Shown: in pieces, positions 45,156 to 52,537 of the stretch | Layout of the letters: the number at the start of each line of letters is the position of its first letter | Numbering within the stretch: position 1 is the first letter of the stretch | Source of the DNA: Micromonospora siamensis | Lineage (GTDB): Bacteria; Actinomycetota; Actinomycetes; Mycobacteriales; Micromonosporaceae | Reading direction: 5' to 3' | NCBI RefSeq assembly: GCF_900090305.1 | Contig: NZ_LT607751.1 | Coordinates: 5,208,001 to 5,272,000, forward strand | DNA length: 64,000 nucleotides | Made by a program: the position numbers and the translations under genes | The notes under the pieces: generated by a model | Seen by the model: only the letters and a program-made list of their open reading frames with translations | What the model was told of the DNA's origin: nothing | Databases searched by the model: none

Positions 45156-45220
45156 GTTCTAGTGCGGTTTGGTGCCTGCCGGCACAGCGCGACCGGTGGG
45201 TATCCGTCAGAGTCGTAGAC

Positions 45221-46390
45221 GTGCTCGCCGTACTCTCACCCGGCCAGGGTTCCCAGAAACCCGGCTTCCTGACCCCGTGGCTCGACCTGACCGGCGCCGA
45301 GTCCCGGCTGCGCTGGTGGTCCGCGCTGGCCGGGGTCGACCTGGTGCACCTCGGCACCGCGGCCGACGCGGAGGAGATCAAGGACACCGCCCGCACCCAG
45401 CCCCTGCTGGTCGCCGCGGCGCTGCTCGCCGCCGACCAGCTCCCGCTCTACGACGTCGCGGTCACCGTCGGCCACAGCGTCGGCGAGCTGGGCGCCGCGG
45501 CCGTCGCCGGGGTGCTCACGCCGGAGGCGGCGATCACCCTGGCCGGCGTCCGCGGCCGGGAGATGGCCGCCGCCTGCGCCCTGGAGCCCACCGGCATGGC
45601 CGCGGTCCTCGGCGGCGACCCCGACGAGGTGCTCGCCGCGATCGAGGCCCACGGACTGCACCCGGCCAACCGCAACGGCGCCGGCCAGATCGTCGCCGCC
45701 GGCTCGCTCGAGGCGCTGGACAAGTTCGCCGCCGAGCCGCCGGCCCGGACCCGGGTGATCCGGCTCCAGGTGGCCGGCGCCTTCCACACCCCGTACATGG
45801 CCCCGGCCGAGACCGCGCTGGCCCGGGTCGCCGCCGGTATCACCCCCGCCGACCCGGTCCGGATCCTGCTGTCCAACCTCGACGGCTCGGCGGTCAGCCA
45901 CGGCCGCGAGATGGTGCAGCGGCTGGTCCGCCAGGTCACCGCGCCGGTCCGCTGGGACCTGTGCATGCGCAACCTGGCCGACCTCGGTGTCACCGGGGTG
46001 ATCGAGCTGCCGCCGGCCGGCACCCTCGCCGGCCTGGTCAAGCGCGAGCTCAAGGCCACCGGGGCGCCCGAGATCGTCACCCTGAACACCCCCGACGACC
46101 TGCCCGCCGCGCGTGACCTCATCGCCCGGCACAGCGGACTGCGCGGCCACGAGCCGGTGATCCAGTTCCGGGTGGTCGTCTCCCCCGCAGCCGGCACCTT
46201 CGCCCCCGCCGAGGGGCTCGCCGAGGGCGCCGACCTGCGGACCGGCCAGGTGATCGGCCACGTCGCCACCCGACAGGGCCCGGTCGAGGTCACCGCACAC
46301 GACAGCGGGCTGCTCACCGAGTGGCTCGCCCACCACGACGACCCGGTGGCGCCGGGCCAGCCGCTGGCCCGCATCGGCGGCCACGCGTGA
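45221..46390 (+). CDS. fabD: Malonyl-CoA:ACP transacylase with C-terminal biotinyl/lipoyl-like domain
   Basis: Residues 1-300 are a complete FabD, which moves malonyl from CoA to ACP for fatty acid synthesis. GQGSQ (8-12) forms the oxyanion hole, Ser86 in GHSVGE is the nucleophile and His189 in FHTPYM the base. The family is usually about 310 aa; this protein has 389. Residues about 314-389 (FRVVVSPAAG, VEVTAHDSGLLTEWLAHHDD, PVAPGQPLARIGG) read like a biotinyl/lipoyl hammerhead domain. The turn that should carry the modified Lys is ATRQGP, so no attachment is expected. Start is GTG 45221. It is first in the fab operon. Confidence 0.94.
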   Translation: MLAVLSPGQGSQKPGFLTPWLDLTGAESRLRWWSALAGVDLVHLGTAADAEEIKDTARTQPLLVAAALLAADQLPLYDVAVTVGHSVGELGAAAVAGVLTPEAAITLAGVRGREMAAACALEPTGMAAVLGGDPDEVLAAIEAHGLHPANRNGAGQIVAAGSLEALDKFAAEPPARTRVIRLQVAGAFHTPYMAPAETALARVAAGITPADPVRILLSNLDGSAVSHGREMVQRLVRQVTAPVRWDLCMRNLADLGVTGVIELPPAGTLAGLVKRELKATGAPEIVTLNTPDDLPAARDLIARHSGLRGHEPVIQFRVVVSPAAGTFAPAEGLAEGADLRTGQVIGHVATRQGPVEVTAHDSGLLTEWLAHHDDPVAPGQPLARIGGHA

Positions 46391-46436
46391 GCGGGCCCGC
46401 GCGCACCGCGGTCGCGACCATGAAGGGAACGTATCG

Positions 46437-46502
46437 GTGAGCGCGAGGAACGAGCCGGGTCTGCGAGTCCCGCAGTCGCGAACGAACGGAGGCCTCCGAT
46501 GA
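46437..46502 (+). CDS. Possible 21-codon leader peptide coupled to fabH
   Basis: The frame starts at GTG 46437 behind GAAGGGAA, reads SARNEPGLRVPQSRTNG and ends at a TGA that overlaps the fabH ATG (ATGA, 46499-46502). Such an overlap could couple fabH translation to the upstream reading. It may equally be a chance frame in a dispersed intergenic repeat. Confidence 0.3.
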   Translation: MSARNEPGLRVPQSRTNGGLR

Positions 46503-47443
46503 CCGGCAGCCGGATCGTCGCGCTCGGGCACTACCAGCCGTCCCGGGTGGTGACCAACGACGACCTCGCCCAGCTCGTCGACACCAACGACGAGTGGATC
46601 CGCGACCGGGTCGGCATCGTCACCCGGCGGATCGCCGGCGACGAGACGGTGGCCGACATGGCCGCCGCCGCGGCCGGCAAGGCGCTGGCCAACTCCGGGC
46701 TGACCGCCGCCGACATCGACCTGGTGGTCGTCGCCACCTGCACCTCGGTCGACCGCAGCCCGAACGTCGCCTGCCGGGTCGCCGCCAAGCTCGGCATCAC
46801 CGCGCCGGCCGCGTACGACGTCAACACCGCCTGCTCCGGCTTCGCGTACGCGCTGGGCACCGTGGACCACGCGATCCGCGCCGGCGCCGCCCGCAACGCG
46901 ATCGTGGTGGGCGCCGAGAAGCTCTCCGACTTCACCGACTGGACCGACCGGTCGACCTGCATCATCTTCGGCGACGGGGCGGGGGCCGCGGTGGTCACCG
47001 CGACCGCCGACGGCGAGCCGGCCGGGGTCGGCCCGGTGGTGTGGGGCTCGGTGCCGGAGAAGAGCGACGCGGTACGCATCGAGGGCTGGCGGCCGTACAT
47101 CGCGCAGGAGGGGCAGGCGGTCTTCCGCTGGGCCACCACCGCGCTGGCGCCGCTGGCGCTGCAGGCCTGCGAGAAGGCCGGGGTCGCCCCGTCGGAGCTG
47201 GCCGCGTTCGTCCCGCACCAGGCCAACGCCCGGATCATCGACGGGATCGTCAAGCGGCTCAACATCCCGAACGCGGTGATCGCCAAGGACATCGTCGAGT
47301 CCGGCAACACGTCGGCGGCGAGCGTGCCGCTGGCCCTGTCCAAGCTCGTCGAGCGGCGCGAGGTGCCGGCCGGCGCCCCGGTGCTGCTCTTCGGCTTCGG
47401 CGGCGGCCTGACCTACGCCGGTCAGGTCGTCCGCTGCCCCTGA
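46499..47443 (+). CDS. fabH: Beta-ketoacyl-ACP synthase III
   Basis: This 314-aa FabH starts fatty acid chains by condensing an acyl-CoA primer with malonyl-ACP. The triad is Cys112 (NTACSGFAYA), His240 (PHQAN) and Asn270 (ESGNTSAAS). DEWIRDRVGIVTRRI near the N-terminus is the CoA-binding region. In actinobacteria the primer is often a branched acyl-CoA, which the sequence alone does not prove. GGAGG precedes the ATG. It is second in the operon, 108 bp after fabD, a gap that holds the coupled leader frame. Confidence 0.96.
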   Translation: MTGSRIVALGHYQPSRVVTNDDLAQLVDTNDEWIRDRVGIVTRRIAGDETVADMAAAAAGKALANSGLTAADIDLVVVATCTSVDRSPNVACRVAAKLGITAPAAYDVNTACSGFAYALGTVDHAIRAGAARNAIVVGAEKLSDFTDWTDRSTCIIFGDGAGAAVVTATADGEPAGVGPVVWGSVPEKSDAVRIEGWRPYIAQEGQAVFRWATTALAPLALQACEKAGVAPSELAAFVPHQANARIIDGIVKRLNIPNAVIAKDIVESGNTSAASVPLALSKLVERREVPAGAPVLLFGFGGGLTYAGQVVRCP

Positions 47444-47532
47444 ATCCCACCCCGGCGCCCGCGCGCCGAGGGGAGACGGACGGCGGCCGGTCCGCCGTCC
47501 GAGTGAAACCCGATGGAGAGGAAGCAACACCA

Positions 47533-47772
47533 ATGACCCGTGACGAGATCACCGCCGGCCTCGCCGAGATCCTCGAAGAGGTTGCCGGGGTGAACCCGGA
47601 CGACGTGGCCGAGGGCAAGTCCTTCACCGACGACCTGGACGTCGACTCGCTCTCCATGGTGGAGGTCGTGGTGGCCGCCGAGGAGAAGTTCGGGGTGAAG
47701 ATCCCGGACAACGAGGTGCAGAACCTCAAGACCGTCGGCGACGCCGTCAGCTACATCGCGGCGCAGTCCTGA
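47533..47772 (+). CDS. acpP: Acyl carrier protein
   Basis: This 79-aa acidic four-helix protein has DLDVDSLSMVEVV, in which Ser39 takes the 4'-phosphopantetheine arm. It carries the growing chain among FabD, FabH and FabF. GGAGAGGAAG lies about seven bases before the ATG. The start follows fabH by 89 bp; the next gene follows after two bases. Its place inside the fab operon marks it as the housekeeping ACP and not a polyketide carrier. Confidence 0.96.
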   Translation: MTRDEITAGLAEILEEVAGVNPDDVAEGKSFTDDLDVDSLSMVEVVVAAEEKFGVKIPDNEVQNLKTVGDAVSYIAAQS

Positions 47773-47774
47773 TC

Positions 47775-49001
47775 ATGGCTCGCACCGACGTCGTCGTCAC
47801 CGGGCTCGGCGCGACCACCCCGCTGGGCGGGGACGTCGCGTCGACCTGGGACGCCATGCTCACCGGCCGCTCCGGGGTGGGTCCGCTCACCCAGGAGTGG
47901 GCCGGGCAGCTGCCCGTCCGGATCGCCGCCCAGCTCGCCGTGGACCCGTCCGAGGTGCTGGACCGGGTCCGGCTGCGCCGGCTGGACCGCTCGGAGGCGA
48001 TCGCGCTCATCGCCGCGCAGCAGGCCTGGGCGGACGCCGGCCTGGCCGACTCCGGGCTCGACCCGGAGCGGCTGGCGGTCAGCGTCGGCTCCGGCATCGG
48101 CGGCGCCACCACGCTGCTCGCCCAGGACGACATCCTGGAGGCCTCCGGCCCGCGGCGGGTCTCCCCGCACACGGTGCCGATGCTGATGCCGAACGGTCCG
48201 GCCGCCTGGGTCGGGCTGGAGGTGGGCGCGAAGGCCGGCGTGCACTCGGTGGCCAGCGCCTGCGCCACCGGCGCGGAGGCCATCGCGCTGGGCCTGGACA
48301 TCATCCGCGCCGGCCGCGCCGACGTGGTGGTGGCCGGCGGCACCGAGGCGGTCATCCACCCGCTGCCGATCGCCGGTTTCGCCTCGATGCGGGCCATGTC
48401 GACCCGCAACGACGAGCCGGAGAAGGCCTCCCGACCGTGGGACAAGGGCCGGGACGGGTTCGTGCTCGGCGAGGGTTCGGGCGTGGTGGTGCTGGAGAGC
48501 GCCGAACACGCCGCCGCCCGCGGCGCCCGGGTGTACGCCCGGCTGGCCGGCGCCGGCATCACCTCCGACGCGTACGACATCGTCCAGCCGCACGCCGAGG
48601 GTGAGGGCGCGATCCGCGCAATCACGAAGGCGATCGCGGACGCGGATGTCGCCAAGATGGACATCGTGCACGTCAATGCGCACGCCACGTCCACCCCGGT
48701 CGGCGACATGCTGGAGATCGGGGCGCTGCGTCAGGCGCTGGGCGATCACATGGTGCTCTCCGCGACCAAGTCGATGACCGGGCACCTGCTCGGCGCGGCG
48801 GGCGCGCTGGAGTCGATCGCCACCATCCTGGCAATCCGCGATGGTGTCGTACCGCCGACCATCAACCTCGACGACCCGGACGAGGGCCTCACCCTGGAGG
48901 TGGCCGCCCACAAGGCGCGCCACATGGAGATCCCCGCCGCGCTGAACAACGCTTTCGGTTTCGGCGGGCACAACGTGGCTCTCGTCTTCACGCGGGCCTG
49001 A
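47775..49001 (+). CDS. fabF: Beta-ketoacyl-ACP synthase II
   Basis: This 408-aa elongating condensing enzyme has Cys163 (SACATGAEA), His303 (NAHATSTPVGD) and His337 (TGHLLGAAG) as its active site. VVVTGLGATTPLG is the usual start and FGFGGHN the C-terminal signature. It extends acyl-ACP with malonyl-ACP. The ATG follows the acpP stop by two bases, so the pair is tightly coupled. Confidence 0.96.
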   Translation: MARTDVVVTGLGATTPLGGDVASTWDAMLTGRSGVGPLTQEWAGQLPVRIAAQLAVDPSEVLDRVRLRRLDRSEAIALIAAQQAWADAGLADSGLDPERLAVSVGSGIGGATTLLAQDDILEASGPRRVSPHTVPMLMPNGPAAWVGLEVGAKAGVHSVASACATGAEAIALGLDIIRAGRADVVVAGGTEAVIHPLPIAGFASMRAMSTRNDEPEKASRPWDKGRDGFVLGEGSGVVVLESAEHAAARGARVYARLAGAGITSDAYDIVQPHAEGEGAIRAITKAIADADVAKMDIVHVNAHATSTPVGDMLEIGALRQALGDHMVLSATKSMTGHLLGAAGALESIATILAIRDGVVPPTINLDDPDEGLTLEVAAHKARHMEIPAALNNAFGFGGHNVALVFTRA

Positions 49002-49023
49002 GACCACAGCCTTGGAGGCTCAT

Positions 49024-50448
49024 GTGACCACGACCGCCGTCAGCGCGGACTCGTCAACCGTGGACTACCGCGATCCCGAGGTCCGGCTCCGCGGCCTGTT
49101 CGACGCCGGCTCGCTGCGCCTGATGTCGCCCCGGGACACCTCCGGGGTGCTCTGGGCGCGGGGCGAGATCGAGGGTACGCCCGCGATCGCGTACGCCACC
49201 GACGCCACGAAGATGGGTGGCGCGATGGGCACCGACGGGTGCCGGCACGTCGTCGACGCGATCGACACCGCGGTACGTGAGCGGGTGCCGGTGCTCGGGC
49301 TCTGGCACTCCGGCGGGGCCCGGCTGGCCGAGGGCGTGGTCGCGCTCGACGCCGTCGGCCAGGTCTTCGCCGCGATGGTCCGGGCCTCCGGCCGGGTGCC
49401 GCAGATCTCCGTGGTGCTCGGCCCGGCCGCCGGTGGCGCGGCGTACGGCCCGGCGCTGACCGACATCGTCGTGATGAGCGGCGCCGGCCGGATCTTCGTC
49501 ACCGGCCCCGAGGTGGTCCGCAGCGTCACCGGCGAGCAGGTCGACATGGAGCGCCTCGGCGGTCCCGAGCCGCACGGCCGGCGCTCCGGCGTGGTCCACG
49601 TGACCTGCGCCGACGACGAGACCGCGATGGCCGAGTCGCGCAAGCTCGCCGCCCTCCTGGGGCACCAGGGTCGACTCTCCCCCGACGACGTGCCGGCCGG
49701 CGCGGTCGAGGGCCACGACCTGGCCGCGAAGATGCCGGCCGAGACCAACCGGGCGTACGACGTGAAGCCGGTGGTCAAGGCGCTGCTCGACGCCCCCGGG
49801 GTGGAGCTGCACGCCAAGTGGGCGCCGAACGTGGTGACCACGCTGGGCCGGTTCGCCGGCCGGACGGTCGGTGTCATCGCGAACAACCCGCTGCGGCTCG
49901 GCGGCTGCCTCGACGCGTCCAGCGCCGAGAAGGCGGCCCGCTTCGTGCGGATGTGCGACTCGCTCGGGGTGCCGCTGATCGTGCTGGTGGACGTCCCCGG
50001 CTACCTGCCCGGCCTGGGCCAGGAGTGGGACGGCGTGGTCCGGCGCGGGGCGAAGCTGCTGCACGCCTTCGCCGAGGCGGTGGTGCCGCGGGTGACCCTG
50101 GTGACCCGCAAGGCGTACGGCGGGGCGTACATCGCGATGAACTCCCGCTCGCTCGGCGCCACCGCGGTCTTCGCCTGGCCGACCGCGGAGGTCGCGGTGA
50201 TGGGCGCCAGCGCGGCGGTCAACATCCTGCACCGCAAGAAGCTCGCCGCGGCGCCGGCCGAGGAGCGCGAGGCGCTGCGCGCCAAGCTGATCGAGGAGCA
50301 GACCCGGGTCGCCGGTGGGGTGAACCGGGCGCTGGAGATCGGCGTGGTGGACGACGTGATCAAGCCCGAGGAGACCCGGCGGCGGATCGCCGAGGCGCTG
50401 GCGGCGGCGCCGGCCGCCCGGGGCGCGCACGGCAACATCCCGCTGTAG
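49024..50448 (+). CDS. accD: Acyl-CoA carboxylase beta subunit (carboxyltransferase), fab-operon type
   Basis: This 474-aa carboxyltransferase moves CO2 from carboxybiotin to acetyl-CoA or propionyl-CoA and so makes malonyl-CoA for the operon. VLGPAAGGAAYGPALTDIVVM and GRIFVTGPEVVRSVTGE form the first oxyanion site. VDVPGYLPGLGQEWDGVVRRGAKLL and RKAYGGAYIAMNSR form the second. Gene order matches mycobacterial fabD-acpM-kasA-kasB-accD6, so an AccD6-like role is likely; the biotin subunit is encoded elsewhere. GTG 49024 lies five bases past GGAGG, which decides the start. A strong hairpin follows the stop. Confidence 0.93.
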   Translation: MTTTAVSADSSTVDYRDPEVRLRGLFDAGSLRLMSPRDTSGVLWARGEIEGTPAIAYATDATKMGGAMGTDGCRHVVDAIDTAVRERVPVLGLWHSGGARLAEGVVALDAVGQVFAAMVRASGRVPQISVVLGPAAGGAAYGPALTDIVVMSGAGRIFVTGPEVVRSVTGEQVDMERLGGPEPHGRRSGVVHVTCADDETAMAESRKLAALLGHQGRLSPDDVPAGAVEGHDLAAKMPAETNRAYDVKPVVKALLDAPGVELHAKWAPNVVTTLGRFAGRTVGVIANNPLRLGGCLDASSAEKAARFVRMCDSLGVPLIVLVDVPGYLPGLGQEWDGVVRRGAKLLHAFAEAVVPRVTLVTRKAYGGAYIAMNSRSLGATAVFAWPTAEVAVMGASAAVNILHRKKLAAAPAEEREALRAKLIEEQTRVAGGVNRALEIGVVDDVIKPEETRRRIAEALAAAPAARGAHGNIPL

Positions 50449-50458
50449 CACCGGTTCC

Positions 50459-50501
50459 ACGCGTCGGGGTCCGCATCCATCGGGTGCGGGCCCCGACGCG
50501 T
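50459..50501 (+). terminator. Terminator of the fatty acid synthesis operon
   Basis: ACGCGTCGGGGTCCGCA (50459-50475) pairs over 17 positions, with one G-U, with TGCGGGCCCCGACGCGT (50485-50501), leaving a 9-nt loop. It starts 11 bases past the accD stop. Only TT follows, so the stem itself must do the work. Confidence 0.8.
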
Positions 50502-50577
50502 TCGCCGGGCGGGCCAGCTGTGGGCCGGCTGTGCGGCAGCTATGGTGGGGCCCGCCGCCCGCCGTCCGAGGAGTCCC

Positions 50578-51288
50578 GTGGAAGCCACCGAGATCCGCAA
50601 GCTCGCCGCGCTCGAGGACACCCACTGGTGGTACCGCGAGCGCCGGGCCCTGCTGGCCCGGGCGTTGCGGCGGCTGGCGGCGGCCGGGGCACACCCGGAG
50701 CGGGCGCTGGACGTCGGGGCGGCCGGCGGCGGCAACACCCGGGTGCTGCGGGCGCACGGCTGGCGGCCGCTGGCGCTGGAATACACCGCGGAGGGCGCCG
50801 GGGTGGCCCGGGAACGCGGCCTGGACGTGATCCGGGCGGACGCCCGGCACCTGCCGGTCCCGTCGGCCTCGCTGGGCCTGGTGGTCGCCTTCGACATCCT
50901 CGAACACGTCGAGGAGGACCACCTGGCCGCCGCCGAGTTCCGGCGCACCCTGCGGCCCGGCGGCACGGCCCTGATCGCCGTGCCGTGCGACATGCGGCTC
51001 TGGTCGGCGCACGACGAGGCGGTGGGGCACGTCCGCCGCTACGACCGGGAGTCGTTGCGGGCGGTGGTGGAGAAGGCCGGCCTGGTGGTCGACGAGCTGT
51101 GGAGCTGGAACGTGGTGCTGCGGCCGGTGGCCGCCTGGCGGCGCCGCAACTCCACCGGCAGCGACCTGGACGACCTGCACCCGATGGTGAACCTGGGGCT
51201 GCGGACCATCATCACCGCGGAGCGGTACCTGCCGGTGCGGTCGCTGCCCGGGGTGTCGCTGATGCTCCGCGCCCACCGCCCGTCCTGA
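50578..51288 (+). CDS. Class I SAM-dependent methyltransferase
   Basis: This 236-aa methyltransferase has ALDVGAAGGGNTRVL as motif I for SAM binding. VVAFDILEHVEEDHLAAAEF holds the motif II region and LRPGGTALIAVPC motif III. The N-terminal LEDTHWWYRERRALL is common in methyltransferases next to glycosyltransferases. GTG 50578 has GAGGAG five bases upstream. It faces the GT2 gene convergently; with the membrane proteins beyond, it may act on a lipid-linked or surface glycan. The substrate is unknown. Confidence 0.85.
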   Translation: MEATEIRKLAALEDTHWWYRERRALLARALRRLAAAGAHPERALDVGAAGGGNTRVLRAHGWRPLALEYTAEGAGVARERGLDVIRADARHLPVPSASLGLVVAFDILEHVEEDHLAAAEFRRTLRPGGTALIAVPCDMRLWSAHDEAVGHVRRYDRESLRAVVEKAGLVVDELWSWNVVLRPVAAWRRRNSTGSDLDDLHPMVNLGLRTIITAERYLPVRSLPGVSLMLRAHRPS

Positions 51289-51394
51289 CGGGACACCGCG
51301 CTCACCCCGGGTCGGCTACCCTCCGACCGCCGTCACGCCAAGTTCACCGTCGACCGCTTCCTCGACGCCTGGGAAGCCGGGTGACGGCCCACGG

Positions 51395-52462
51395 TCACCG
51401 GCGGGCGTCGGTGAGCACCGTCGCGGCGTCACCCGCGACGGGCGCCGGGTCGTCGGTGTCCTCCACCACCTCGACCGGCGCCGGTTCGGCCGGCCGGTGC
51501 CGCTCGTCGGCGGTGTCGGTGGCGACGAAGTACGCCGGGCGGCCCTGCACCGCCGTGTAGATCCGGGCGACGTACTCGCCGAGCAGGCCGAGGCAGAGCA
51601 GCTGCACCGCGCCGAGGAAGAGGATCGCGACGTACAGGGACGGCCAGCCGGTGACGGTCGCCCCGGCCAGCCAGGCGGCCACCGCCAGCACCACCAGCAG
51701 CCCGCAGACCACCACCCCGGCCAGGCCCAGCCAGGTGGCGAAGCGCAGCGGCGCGGCGGAGAAGCTGGTCACGCTCTCCGCGGCCAGCCCCACCATCCGG
51801 GTGAGCGGGTACTTGGTCCGGCCGGCGGGCCGCTCCTGGCGGCGGTAGGTGACCGCGCCGCTGGGGAAGCCGAGCCACGGCACCACCAGCCGCAGCACCG
51901 GGCTGCGTTCGGGCAGCTCCCGCAGCGCCTCCACGGCGGCCCGGCTGAGCAGCCGGAAGTCGCCCGCCTGCGCGGGCACCTGCTTGCCGACCAGGCGCCG
52001 CATCAGCCGGTAGTACGCGCCGGCGGTCCACCGCTTGAACGGGCTGTCGGTGCTGCGGTCGTCGCGTACGCCGTAGACGATGTCGAGGTCGTCGGCACGG
52101 GCCCGGCGCAGCATCTCCCCGATCGTCTCGGGTGGGTCCTGGAGGTCGGCGTCGATGCTGACCACGTACCGGCCGTGGGCGCGGAGCACCCCGGCGACCA
52201 GGGCCGCCTGGTGGCCGCTGTTGCGGCGCAACCGGACCACCCGCAGCCCCGGCCAGCCCACCCGCAGGGCGGCAAGCCCGGCCGGCGTGCCGTCGGTGCT
52301 GCCGTCGTCGACCGCCACCACCTCGTACGCCTCGCCGAGCCCGTCGAGGACGACCCGCAGCCGCCGCGCGAACAGCGGCAGCACGGCCTCCTCGTTGAAC
52401 ATCGGCACGACGACCGAGAGGACCGGTTCCGGACGCGTGGGCGCCACCTCGACCTCCGTCAC
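51395..52462 (-). CDS. Glycosyltransferase family 2, polyprenyl-phosphate sugar type
   Basis: This 355-aa GT2 enzyme has an N-terminal GT-A domain (VVVPMFNEEAVLPLF, AVDDGSTDGT, SIDADLQDPPE) and two C-terminal membrane helices (about 235-258 and 268-295). That architecture is shared by GtrB/ArnC-type enzymes, which make polyprenyl-phosphate sugars on the cytoplasmic face for flippases and membrane transferases. The tail (about 320-355) is Ala/Pro/Asp-rich. Start is GTG 52462. The polytopic protein encoded 75 bp upstream is a natural partner that could use the lipid-linked sugar. Confidence 0.9.
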   Translation of the reverse strand: MTEVEVAPTRPEPVLSVVVPMFNEEAVLPLFARRLRVVLDGLGEAYEVVAVDDGSTDGTPAGLAALRVGWPGLRVVRLRRNSGHQAALVAGVLRAHGRYVVSIDADLQDPPETIGEMLRRARADDLDIVYGVRDDRSTDSPFKRWTAGAYYRLMRRLVGKQVPAQAGDFRLLSRAAVEALRELPERSPVLRLVVPWLGFPSGAVTYRRQERPAGRTKYPLTRMVGLAAESVTSFSAAPLRFATWLGLAGVVVCGLLVVLAVAAWLAGATVTGWPSLYVAILFLGAVQLLCLGLLGEYVARIYTAVQGRPAYFVATDTADERHRPAEPAPVEVVEDTDDPAPVAGDAATVLTDARR

Positions 52463-52537
52463 CTGGATCGGGCGAATGCGCCGGACGCTACCAGCCGAAA
52501 CTGTGCCGCGTACCCGGCGCGGGGCGACCGGGGCGGC

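Noticed and set aside
43886..50448. A polyketide biosynthesis cluster
   Set aside because: FabD, FabH, ACP, FabF and carboxylase in this order are the primary fatty acid operon; there are no ketoreductase, cyclase or tailoring genes of a polyketide cluster beside it.
51317..51385. A short coding-like stretch (AKFTVDRFLDAWEAG) after the methyltransferase gene
   Set aside because: Only about 20 codons with no start or ribosome site; it may be a gene remnant but cannot be supported.
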